In this document: in pieces, positions 11,201 through 16,054 of the stretch
Numbering within the stretch: position 1 is the stretch's first letter
Layout: each line of letters begins with the position of its first letter
Virus record (IMG/VR): IMGVR_UViG_3300028025_000585
Location: 1 to 33,243 of that record
Source of the DNA: a virus
Reading direction: 5' to 3' (one strand)
DNA: 33,243 nucleotides
Notes under the pieces: model-generated
Database searches by the model: none
The model's input: the letters and a program-made list of their open reading frames with translations, nothing else
Told to the model about the DNA's origin: nothing
Program-made: the position numbers and the translations under genes

Positions 11201-11667
11201 GTGATAACGGAACTACGGCTACTCTTACTTTGAACACTACCTTTACTGGTGAGTCTTCAGTTTCTGGTACTACTATTACTGCCAGAACATTATTCGCTGA
11301 TGAGATCGCTCCAGTTGGTGGATCTTCTATAAGTAAGTATGTTACAACTCCAATTAAGTTCGCCAATGCTTCTACTTACCTACGAGTTATGATCGCTGCA
11401 AATATACCAGCTGAAGCTGATGTTTCTGTTTATTATAAGACTTGTACTGGTGATTCGGCTCAGTTAGATAATACTAAATATACTCTGATGATCCCAGATG
11501 GAATTGTAACTAAAGTAGATAATGGTAAGTATGAGTTTAGTGATATTGCGTATACTTTGACGGGCATGTCTTCTTTCGATACGATCAAGGTAAAAATTGT
11601 CATGAATTCTACTAATAGCGCAGCAGTTCCTATTGTTAAAGACTTTAGAGTTATTGCTTGTCCATAA
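5293..11667 (+). CDS. Giant DUF4815-type baseplate/fibre protein
   Basis: 2124 residues, the largest protein here. The first about 65 residues (FYRILYRPSFAVQAREMTQM, then a QNQIKRHGDAIFKQGA segment) match the DUF4815 start found in large virion proteins of T4-like and other phages. Later parts include a predicted helical stretch at about 960-1030 (DKRINTLEYYTALSLLEQET), long beta regions, and a C-terminal part with SPIIDTTRSSLIAISNKLN at about 1879-1897. Two copies of a TVTGvGsxFTtel-type module (about 543-600 and 1669-1728) and Gly-Asp-x-Ile-type modules (near 96-150 and about 1290-1350) are inserted. It lies where T4 carries genes 9 and 10, so I infer a baseplate wedge or fibre-anchor role. 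No enzyme motif was seen. Confidence 0.65.
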   Translation: MLDFNTEPYNDDYDETKKFYRILYRPSFAVQAREMTQMQSILQNQIKRHGDAIFKQGAMVIPGAASIATATQPGAGTDYVKLISLYNGVAVETFLNNLNGKTLIGQTTGIKATVLLTQSAEASDPTTLYLTYLQSGTNKTTKTFAVNEVLITEDSIYSVQVGSASDSIGKGSTATVNSGVYYVNGHFCLVDKQTIVLDKYTTTPTYRIGLVVSEEIVTPEEDESLLDNAQNSFNYAAPGAHRFYIDLTLKKLAVDSILDSNFVELIRVTDGSVNTIVQNTEYSFLADELARRTYDESGDYTVRGFEIDIREHRNNNRGTWTPNTAFLIGDIVVYNGVTYTALNSATSITTPPTHTSSTAYDGPGATGVNWQYDTAPAYNRGVYLSGDESNLAIGIEPGKAYVRGYEIEKTAITYIPVPKARTYNQATAAVVDTRVGNYVLVTNVNNLPPINELGQIALYNSITGSSNRGSPQGSIIGYARARFMEWHNTLPFGYSSIYKLGLFDIQMNPGYSFNSDVKGFGYTALSDANLNFTADISPNIRQLTGSVTAAGTTITGTNTNFQQELKLNDLVLITSGGTSYYRKVTNTPTQNSFTVDTTITVTGANIYLATTQVYEPDYASLVFPLPNGAIRSMRTVGSGGTNNTTFYTYQKFTQTATGTALTLSTSGTFASSSETDNYICVDNDATAGGTIFTPDAISVSGSTVSITVPSAQSGRSISVIAAVIRNGSGFEKTKTLTTATPETFTTAVAAQANVIYLDKADIFKLISVTMAPGAAFGTTPASSAYTVDITDRYEFDNGQRDTHYDWGTLTLKPSYAAPSNPIRVSYQYFEHGAGDYFDVNSYSGIDYKQIPSNLRDSIDFRPRVANKSVGAKNFIGTGGIVSGTPKRGESVTADYSYYLPRTDKIALDYNGLLFDIAGVPALNPGLPSDPALGMILYTLSLEAFTFGTTPDNILTTKIDNKRYTMRDIGNLDKRINTLEYYTALSLLEQETQSMSIKDSSGLDRMKNGFVVDNFTGSSLSDKASLDYFCAIDMANNQLRPFYTMQNVNLLEKYSSTNARASSNYQLTGDIITLPYTTTPIVTQQYASRLENINPFAIFTFLGDVTINPPSDDWFETARAPDIIQAVEGNYDTVRIMAEKAGVLGTVWNAWQTEWMGEQIQTAAWVTDERPRIVLNQTFAQQIGQSRTGVNTAIALKTDYQQVDDRVVSTAIIPYIRSRNLLVQGHKLKPQTRFYPYFDGVDISQYCTIASKLIYTPTSGTFDYNTNVGGQASELKRRIEGDSQVCLNTGDVITNNAGTASAVVVNKYLDETGAYCLSVLNIIGTFTTGDTISGSITSAQGTVVSINTPSTLVTSSIGDIEFLFNIPNTESVRFRTGTRELKLVDTSTYAGDYTSRGIATYEATGTLTTRQATVNAVRNAQLVQEQVSDSQTITQTSGRRTVIGWYDPLAQSFLIEQKGGAFLTSIDVFFGTKDSTQPVTLQIREMVNGTPGKSILPFSVVTKRAEDVVLSANFVTMPDGTQKRSYDTPTRFTFESPVYVQDNTEYCFVLQSDSNNYNVWISYMGDTIPGSGRTISVQPYAGVMFLSQNASTWTADNNADIKFTINRAVFDTNVVGDVEFINDVLPYDTLDTDPFQTTSGSTLVRVWHYDHGMTAGSTVNILAVDANDPGTGTITASTSSTTVTGVGSAFTTELAVGSNLYNSADVLIGKVASIASNTSLTLSSNSGVAVAAGSAFQYINPINGIPAIELYTPLIISNVDANSYTVSVSTAATTSGYTGGTFVKASKNIQYDMINPSIQLQTFSDTKSSFKIKTTSGKAVDGGQSPYVLDSGFTPCLVKQNNTFFTPRMIASETNESVLMAGAKSLTFAVQMETDNDSVSPIIDTTRSSLIAISNKLNKPTEANVNVSVLDNITAFTHATGAFTFVSGGTITSTVSGVRTAMAGIGIGKYITISGATTSGNNGTFLVTAFSDNGTTATLTLNTTFTGESSVSGTTITARTLFADEIAPVGGSSISKYVTTPIKFANASTYLRVMIAANIPAEADVSVYYKTCTGDSAQLDNTKYTLMIPDGIVTKVDNGKYEFSDIAYTLTGMSSFDTIKVKIVMNSTNSAAVPIVKDFRVIACP

Positions 11668-11894
11668 TGAATCAATTTTTGAAAGTTGAGGGTCACGCCA
11701 GTCTAGTTCGAGATACAGCTACTGGCGCAATCCTAAATAATAATAGAACTGAATATGAAGAATACCTCGATAGAAAGAGGAAAGCTGAATCCCGAGAAGC
11801 TGAAATTTCTCAACATACAGAAGACATAAATAACATAAAGAACGAATTATCGGATATTAAAAAGCTACTTCTACAGCTTGTATCTACTAAATAA
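11667..11894 (+). CDS. Small coiled-coil phage protein, function unknown
   Basis: 75 residues from ATG 11667, which overlaps the preceding TAA by one base (TAATG). A TTG three codons upstream is in frame but less likely. The N-terminal half has a GHASLVRDTATGAILNNNR segment. The C-terminal half, from about residue 30, is charged with heptad-like spacing (EYEEYLDRKRKAE ... DINNIKNELSDIKKLLLQL), a probable coiled coil. I recall short proteins with this N-terminal pattern beside structural genes of T4-like marine phages, where they have no established role. Coupling to the giant baseplate gene suggests it is made in step with it, perhaps as a minor component or assembly factor; this is inference. 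Confidence 0.6.
   Translation: MNQFLKVEGHASLVRDTATGAILNNNRTEYEEYLDRKRKAESREAEISQHTEDINNIKNELSDIKKLLLQLVSTK
11887..11893 (+). promoter_or_regulatory. Late-promoter-like box CTAAATA
   Basis: CTAAATA overlaps the end of the coiled-coil gene (stop 11892-11894) and stands 21 bases before the ATG of the Asn-Cys-tailed fibre gene. The same variant occurs before the fibre gene at 18873 and the sheath gene at 31560. A ribosome site (AAGGAAA) lies between the box and the ATG. Confidence 0.45.
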
Positions 11895-11914
11895 GACTGA
11901 CTAAGGAAACTTAA

Positions 11915-13096
11915 ATGGCATCTATAACTGCTCCATCACTAACGCTAAGATCTACCAAAGGTAGTCCTCTTACCAATGCTGAAGTTGACGCAAACTTCTC
12001 AAATATATCCACTCAGATTGCACTTGGCCAGACTGCTGCCAGCTACACTGCAGCTGACGTTCTAGCCAAACTTGTTACCGTCGACGGTTCTGGCTCTGGT
12101 CTAGACGCTGACTTACTAGACGGCATGAATTCTGCCACTGCAAATACAGCATCTACTATCGTTGCTCGCGATGCTTCTGGTAACTTTGCTGCTGGTACTA
12201 TTACTGCTGCTCTTTCTGGTAATGCTTCTACCGCTACTGCTCTAACATCTACTTTGGGTGTTGCTGCTGGTGGTACTGGTGCTACTACTGCTTCTGCTGC
12301 TAGAACTAACTTGGGTGTTGTTATTGGCACTGATGTTCAAGCATATGACGCTGATTTAGCTGCTATTGCTGGTGTTACTTCTGCTGCTAACGCATTGCCA
12401 TACTTTAGTGGTGCTGGAACAGCTACTACAACTACTCTTTCAGCGTATGGTCGCACTCTTATCGATGATGCCGATGCAGCCACTGCTCGTAGTACTCTTG
12501 GCTTAGTCCTTGGTACTGACGTTCAACCTTTTGATGGTGACTTATCTGCTATCGGTGCTCTTGTTGGCACTTCTGGTGTTTATGTTAAGACTGCTGCTAA
12601 TACTGCTGCTCTAAGAACTATTACTGCTGGTACTGGTATTACTGTTACTAATGGCGATGGTGCTGCAGGTAACCCAACTATCGCTGCTGCTGTCACTTCT
12701 GTTCAGGGTAATACTGGTGCTGTTATTGTTTCAGTTCCTGTCACTTCTGTTCAGGGTAATACTGGTGCTGTTATTGTTACTAACATTTCTGGTTCTGCTG
12801 GCACTGTTGATTGGTCTGGAGTCCAAAGTAGACCAACTGCATTGAGTCAGTTCTCAAATAACTTGGGTAACTATGGTCCATTTTTTGAAGCAACTTCCAC
12901 TGATGGAACCTGTATCTCTGGCGGTGGCACTACCAACGTTGGTAACTGTCGTCCTGGTGGTGTTGGTGAAGCCAACGTCTCCGCTAATTGCGGCAACACC
13001 AATGGTATTCGACACAACCTTCAAGATCAAGGTGGTACAGTTCGAATCACTACTGAGAGATTCAATTATAACTGCAATTGCAACTGTAATTGCTAA
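11915..13096 (+). CDS. Fibre-like virion protein with C-terminal Asn-Cys repeat; candidate substrate of the radical SAM enzyme
   Basis: 393 residues. The N-terminal part is typical of T4-like phage fibre proteins (TLRSTKGSPLTNAEVDANFS; GSGLDADLLDGMNSATANTA; GNFAAGTITA), and the middle is low-complexity Ala/Thr/Gly with two TSVQGNTGAVIV units. The last about 65 residues differ: all seven cysteines lie there (333, 345, 359, 387, 389, 391, 393), and six are directly preceded by Asn. The protein ends FNYNCNCNCNC followed by TAATAA (two stops in tandem). Codons in the repeat vary (AAC/AAT, TGC/TGT). A radical SAM/SPASM gene lies one gene downstream, so the tail looks like a precursor region for peptide modification. 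Alternatively it could bind metal or form disulfides. It is probably exposed on the virion at a fibre tip; this is inference. Ribosome site AAGGAAA. Confidence 0.75.
   Translation: MASITAPSLTLRSTKGSPLTNAEVDANFSNISTQIALGQTAASYTAADVLAKLVTVDGSGSGLDADLLDGMNSATANTASTIVARDASGNFAAGTITAALSGNASTATALTSTLGVAAGGTGATTASAARTNLGVVIGTDVQAYDADLAAIAGVTSAANALPYFSGAGTATTTTLSAYGRTLIDDADAATARSTLGLVLGTDVQPFDGDLSAIGALVGTSGVYVKTAANTAALRTITAGTGITVTNGDGAAGNPTIAAAVTSVQGNTGAVIVSVPVTSVQGNTGAVIVTNISGSAGTVDWSGVQSRPTALSQFSNNLGNYGPFFEATSTDGTCISGGGTTNVGNCRPGGVGEANVSANCGNTNGIRHNLQDQGGTVRITTERFNYNCNCNCNC
12690..12778 (+). repeat. 48-base tandem duplication in the fibre gene
   Basis: Bases 12690-12730 and 12738-12778 are identical over 41 positions, with a 48-base period, giving two in-frame copies of VTSVQGNTGAVIV. 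The perfect identity suggests recent duplication or gene conversion. The unit is of a kind common in phage tail fibres. Confidence 0.9.
13061..13093 (+). other. Asn-Cys x4 C-terminal tail (putative modification or metal site)
   Basis: This segment encodes FNYNCNCNCNC immediately before TAA. The four Asn-Cys units are spelled AACTGC, AATTGC, AACTGT and AATTGC, so the third base varies while the amino acids stay fixed. Alternating residues in a beta strand would place all four cysteines on one face. In a trimeric fibre this would stack twelve thiols along the axis. Confidence 0.7.
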
Positions 13097-13110
13097 TAAG
13101 GAAACTAAAA

Positions 13111-13932
13111 ATGGCACGCATCGTCAACGTGGGAAATAATCGTGTTTCTCAATTAATCCAAAATAAACAAGGTACTATTAAATATTGGGTAGAAATAACT
13201 CCATCACAGATAGAAATAAAAATACATTCAATTGAACCTAATATCATTAATCCAGATATTTTAGAATTTTCTGACACTAAAGATGTTGTAGTTATCTGGG
13301 ATATTATAAAATTATCAGAACTTCAGAAAAAGCCTGGATTTGTAGATCAAACTCTTTGGGGTAGACTAATGACGGCTGATGAACCATTAGTAAATATTAG
13401 TGATGAAAATGTGTATTCACCTTTTGACGTGGCTGAGCGTTTTTTAGTTGATATATTTGGTAATAGTTTATTGAATAAGCCAGCAGCGTTTATGAATCCT
13501 ACTTCTGCACATTATAATGGCTTGTATGAAATTTTTGTTTCAGATTCTTCAGATGATTTTACAAAATGTACTGTTAGACTTGTTATTAATCCAGGTATTG
13601 AATATGAAATAGAAGGACCATCTTCAGCTGCATTTGTAACTGAAGATTTATCAGTTCAGGATTTAATGTCACCAATAACATTATCTTCAGATCAAACAAC
13701 GATTTCTGCGGATGGTAGCATTGTTGTCAATGTTCAAACAGATACATTTATTGACGAAGTCTATCTAGAACAAGTTTACGGTATGTTGAATAAAACAAGA
13801 GTTAAACTAACTAATGGTCTTGGTTCCTTTACATTGTTTGCAACAGGATTAGAAGCTGGTGAAACTGTTAGGGTTAAAGCTGGACATAGAAAATTTACTG
13901 GTATTGCTAATTTTACTGTACCAGTAGTATAA
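13111..13932 (+). CDS. Unrecognised 273-residue protein between the Asn-Cys fibre gene and the radical SAM gene
   Basis: The start is ATG 13111 (MARIVNVGNNRVSQLIQNKQ), preceded by TAAGGAAAC with AAGGA at 13098-13102. An in-frame TTG at 13090 would overlap the previous gene and is unlikely. Residues 1 to about 190 are mixed alpha/beta with many acidic residues and no motif I know. The last about 85 residues (TLSSDQTTISADGSIVVNVQ, then ETVRVKAGHRKFTG and a TVPVV end) read like an Ig-like or invasin-like beta sandwich. There is one cysteine, no signal peptide and no membrane segment. Position between a candidate modified fibre and its candidate maturase suggests a fibre partner, chaperone or substrate-presenting protein. 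It has no obvious RiPP recognition element and may be simply structural. Confidence 0.6.
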   Translation: MARIVNVGNNRVSQLIQNKQGTIKYWVEITPSQIEIKIHSIEPNIINPDILEFSDTKDVVVIWDIIKLSELQKKPGFVDQTLWGRLMTADEPLVNISDENVYSPFDVAERFLVDIFGNSLLNKPAAFMNPTSAHYNGLYEIFVSDSSDDFTKCTVRLVINPGIEYEIEGPSSAAFVTEDLSVQDLMSPITLSSDQTTISADGSIVVNVQTDTFIDEVYLEQVYGMLNKTRVKLTNGLGSFTLFATGLEAGETVRVKAGHRKFTGIANFTVPVV

Positions 13933-13959
13933 GCGTTTTAAAATTTGAGATATATATGT

Positions 13960-13982
13960 TCTGGGGTTATTAAAACCCCAGA
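13960..13982 (+). terminator. CTGGGG hairpin upstream of the radical SAM gene
   Basis: TCTGGGGTT (13960-13968) pairs with AACCCCAGA (13974-13982): nine base pairs with a five-base loop ATTAA. A short T run follows only after five bases (13988-13991), so simple intrinsic termination is uncertain. It ends 18 bases before the ATG at 14001, close to the ribosome site GAGGATATA. It could end fibre transcription, stabilise the downstream message or tune translation. A near-identical hairpin precedes the gene at 18873. Confidence 0.6.
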
Positions 13983-14000
13983 CAACATTTTGAGGATATA

Positions 14001-15386
14001 ATGACTGTATTTAATATTAGCGCACTAAACCCTGTCACGCAAGAACAGAAAACCATCATATATGATTCTACTCACAGTACTTTACAGTGGGAAGATGGGA
14101 CTCCGATAATTAATACACAAATTAATACATCTCAACAGAATCAAGTAAAAATTCAAAAAAGTAAAAAACCAAAACGAGTTAAAATTCAACTAGGATTATC
14201 CTGTAATTTTGAGTGTGATTATTGTAATCAAAGATTTGTCCCACATGCTGAAGAATCTACTAACTCATCAGATGTAGAGCCATTTGTTATTAATATGAAA
14301 ACATGGTTTGATGGTGGCGATGACGGACTTGGTTTAAATAGAGCATTCGAATTTTGGGGTGGGGAACCTTTTGTTTATTGGAAAACATTTAAACCACTAG
14401 CAGAAAAAATACATGAACAATATCCAAATGCTCAAAAATCTGTTATTACTAATGGTAGTTTATTAGATAAAGAAAAAGTAGATTGGTTATATCAATATGG
14501 ATTCAATGTGTCAGTTTCGCATGATGGTCCAGGACAATTTGTGCGTGGACCAGATCCATTAGAAAATACCCTAAGTAAAGAAGGTATTATGTACGCATTT
14601 GAACTTCTTGCTCCAGAAGGTAGAATGAGTTTTAATTCTATGATTAATAATAAAAATATTAGTCGAGCTAATATTGAATCATATTTTGTAGATTTAATTA
14701 AAACAACACTAGGTGAAGATTACTTAAAGTTCTTGGTCATTGGTGAAGGTACATTTATTGATGCTTATGACGAGGGTGGATTGTCTGCTTCTCTAAACGA
14801 TGAAGAAGAAGAGCTAAAATTTAGAAATATTTCTTATAATGAGTTACGTGATGGTAGTGTTAATAGATTTGCATCTATTAATCAAAAAGTTAAGTCCTTT
14901 ATTAATAGTATACAACTGGGAACCAGGAAAGAATCCTTAACCCAAAAGTGTGGCATGGATTTACAAGAAAATATTGCTATTGATTTAAACGGTAATGTAT
15001 TAACTTGTCAGAATGTTTCTACTAGTTCTTTAAATCCTTCTGGGATATCACATCATATTGGGCATGTTTCTGATTTAGCCAATGTAGAAGTAAAAACTGG
15101 TACACATTGGAGCGACCGAGATGAGTGTTCAAAATGTCCAGTTTTACATATTTGTCAAGGTGCTTGTTTCTTTTTGACTGGACCCTTATGGGAAGCGTCT
15201 TGCAATAATGCGTATAGTGATAATATCGTAATGTTTGCAACTGCCATTGAAGCAATCACGGGATTAGTTCCAATGTATATTGATGGTCCATTAAGACAAG
15301 ATCGTAAAGATATTTTCTGGTGGGTTAATGGCAAGCCAGAAAATACTCGCAAAGCCAAAAAGATTATCCCAATCACTGCAATTTAA
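14001..15386 (+). CDS. Radical SAM/SPASM peptide-modifying enzyme
   Basis: 461 residues. The radical SAM cluster motif CNFECDYC (C68, C72, C75; Cx3Cx2C) binds the 4Fe-4S cluster that cleaves S-adenosylmethionine. WGGEP at 119-123 is the SAM-binding GGEP motif, and VSVSHDGPGQFVRG near 171-184 fits the conserved SxDGP stretch of SPASM enzymes. The C-terminal SPASM domain is complete: C317-x13-G-x4-C336, then C376-x2-C379-x5-C385-x3-C389, then C401, enough for two auxiliary clusters. Known relatives form thioether or other crosslinks, epimerise residues, or oxidise Cys/Ser to formylglycine in peptides or proteins. The first 60 residues are an extra domain without recognised motif. Ribosome site GAGGATATA. 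Lying among late fibre genes, it most plausibly acts on a virion protein; the Asn-Cys tail at 13061-13093 is the obvious candidate. The exact reaction cannot be read from sequence. Confidence 0.9.
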   Translation: MTVFNISALNPVTQEQKTIIYDSTHSTLQWEDGTPIINTQINTSQQNQVKIQKSKKPKRVKIQLGLSCNFECDYCNQRFVPHAEESTNSSDVEPFVINMKTWFDGGDDGLGLNRAFEFWGGEPFVYWKTFKPLAEKIHEQYPNAQKSVITNGSLLDKEKVDWLYQYGFNVSVSHDGPGQFVRGPDPLENTLSKEGIMYAFELLAPEGRMSFNSMINNKNISRANIESYFVDLIKTTLGEDYLKFLVIGEGTFIDAYDEGGLSASLNDEEEELKFRNISYNELRDGSVNRFASINQKVKSFINSIQLGTRKESLTQKCGMDLQENIAIDLNGNVLTCQNVSTSSLNPSGISHHIGHVSDLANVEVKTGTHWSDRDECSKCPVLHICQGACFFLTGPLWEASCNNAYSDNIVMFATAIEAITGLVPMYIDGPLRQDRKDIFWWVNGKPENTRKAKKIIPITAI

Positions 15387-15412
15387 TCCTGCAAATCCCA
15401 ACTTCCGTATCT

Positions 15413-15420
15413 TATAAATA
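15413..15420 (+). promoter_or_regulatory. T4-type late promoter box TATAAATA
   Basis: An exact match to the T4 late promoter consensus TATAAATA in the 67-base gap after the radical SAM gene, 33 bases before the next ATG (15454). It is the best of the late-type boxes in the window and probably starts the transcript for the two small structural genes and the fibre gene at 16055. Confidence 0.7.
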
Positions 15421-15453
15421 AAGAGGTATAAGAATAGTGTTTAGGATGGGTCA

Positions 15454-15789
15454 ATGGCTACTATTAGCAATCTTTTTGTGGACGCTGGGAGTGATTACAG
15501 TAACATAATTACTGTGAGTTCGACCAACGGACAACCTCTGAATTTAAGTGGGTATACTGTAGCTTCTCAGATGAGAAAGTCCTACAGTTCATCCACGGTA
15601 TACGCATTTACCGCATCAGTCTATGATGCAGCCAACGGTAAAGTCAGACTCCAACTATCCGCTTCAAATTCTTCAGTCATCCCTGCAGGGAGATGGCTAT
15701 ATGACGTGGAGATCACCTCGGCAGCTGGCGCAAAGACCAGAGTGGTTGAGGGTATCGTAACTATAACCCCACAAATAACACAAATATAA
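15454..15789 (+). CDS. Small Ig-like structural protein of T4-like phages
   Basis: 111 residues, predicted all-beta. ISNLFVDAGSDYSNIITVSS at 4-23, LNLSGYTVASQMRKSYSSST at about 29-48, and a PAGRWLYDVEITSAAGAKTR end followed by VVEGIVTITP make a pattern I know from small virion proteins of T4-like aquatic phages. It also resembles the beta-sandwich N-terminal domains of baseplate upper proteins. The ATG at 15454 was chosen because AGGA at 15443-15446 is correctly spaced; an ATG at 15446 is in another frame. Its stop shares one base with the next ATG. It is likely a fibre- or baseplate-attached component; the exact location is unknown. Confidence 0.65.
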   Translation: MATISNLFVDAGSDYSNIITVSSTNGQPLNLSGYTVASQMRKSYSSSTVYAFTASVYDAANGKVRLQLSASNSSVIPAGRWLYDVEITSAAGAKTRVVEGIVTITPQITQI

Positions 15790-16040
15790 TGGCAGATACA
15801 ATAGCAGTAGTAACCCCAGACCAAGCATTATCGGTAGCAGTTTCGGAAGGTGTTCTTACACTTTCATCGACAAACTTAGCTGCGCCAGCTGTGGTTGAAT
15901 CAATGTCAAACATCGCCGATGTCGATGTCACTACTTACGGTAAAGTAAACGGGTCCATACTAGTTTACAAAACAAACACAAATAAATGGACAGCTTCCAC
16001 TACGCTTGATGCGCAGAATATGGAAGGTGGCGAATTTTAA
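15789..16040 (+). CDS. Small structural protein with fibre-type C-terminus
   Basis: 83 residues, start overlapping the previous stop by one base (TAATG). The middle carries SNIADVDVTTYGKVNGSILV followed by YKTNTNKWTAS, a segment seen in larger fibre and baseplate proteins of T4-like phages. It ends LDAQNMEGGEF, a tail I recall from the same protein group, and similar in form to the QIDGGTY end of the next gene product. It may be a detached fibre module or an adaptor between fibre proteins. No enzyme motif. Function inferred only from composition and position. Confidence 0.55.
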   Translation: MADTIAVVTPDQALSVAVSEGVLTLSSTNLAAPAVVESMSNIADVDVTTYGKVNGSILVYKTNTNKWTASTTLDAQNMEGGEF

Positions 16041-16054
16041 TCGGAGAATAAAAG

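Noticed and set aside
11658-11666. TTG start for the small coiled-coil protein
   Set aside because: The ATG at 11667 overlaps the upstream stop in the TAATG arrangement used elsewhere in this window, so it is preferred.
13090-13110. In-frame TTG start extending the 273-residue protein by seven residues
   Set aside because: It would begin within the Asn-Cys codons of the previous gene and lacks a ribosome site. ATG 13111 has AAGGA at good spacing.
12854-13117. Open frame on the opposite strand across the Cys-rich end of the fibre gene
   Set aside because: The + strand frame has family motifs, a ribosome site and continuous synteny. The reverse frame has no recognisable protein features and is a by-product of biased codon use.
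14001-15386. Radical SAM gene as a metabolic host gene carried by chance (for example queuosine or cofactor synthesis)
   Set aside because: The SPASM pattern points to peptide or protein substrates, and no cofactor biosynthesis genes are nearby. A role other than fibre modification is still not excluded.
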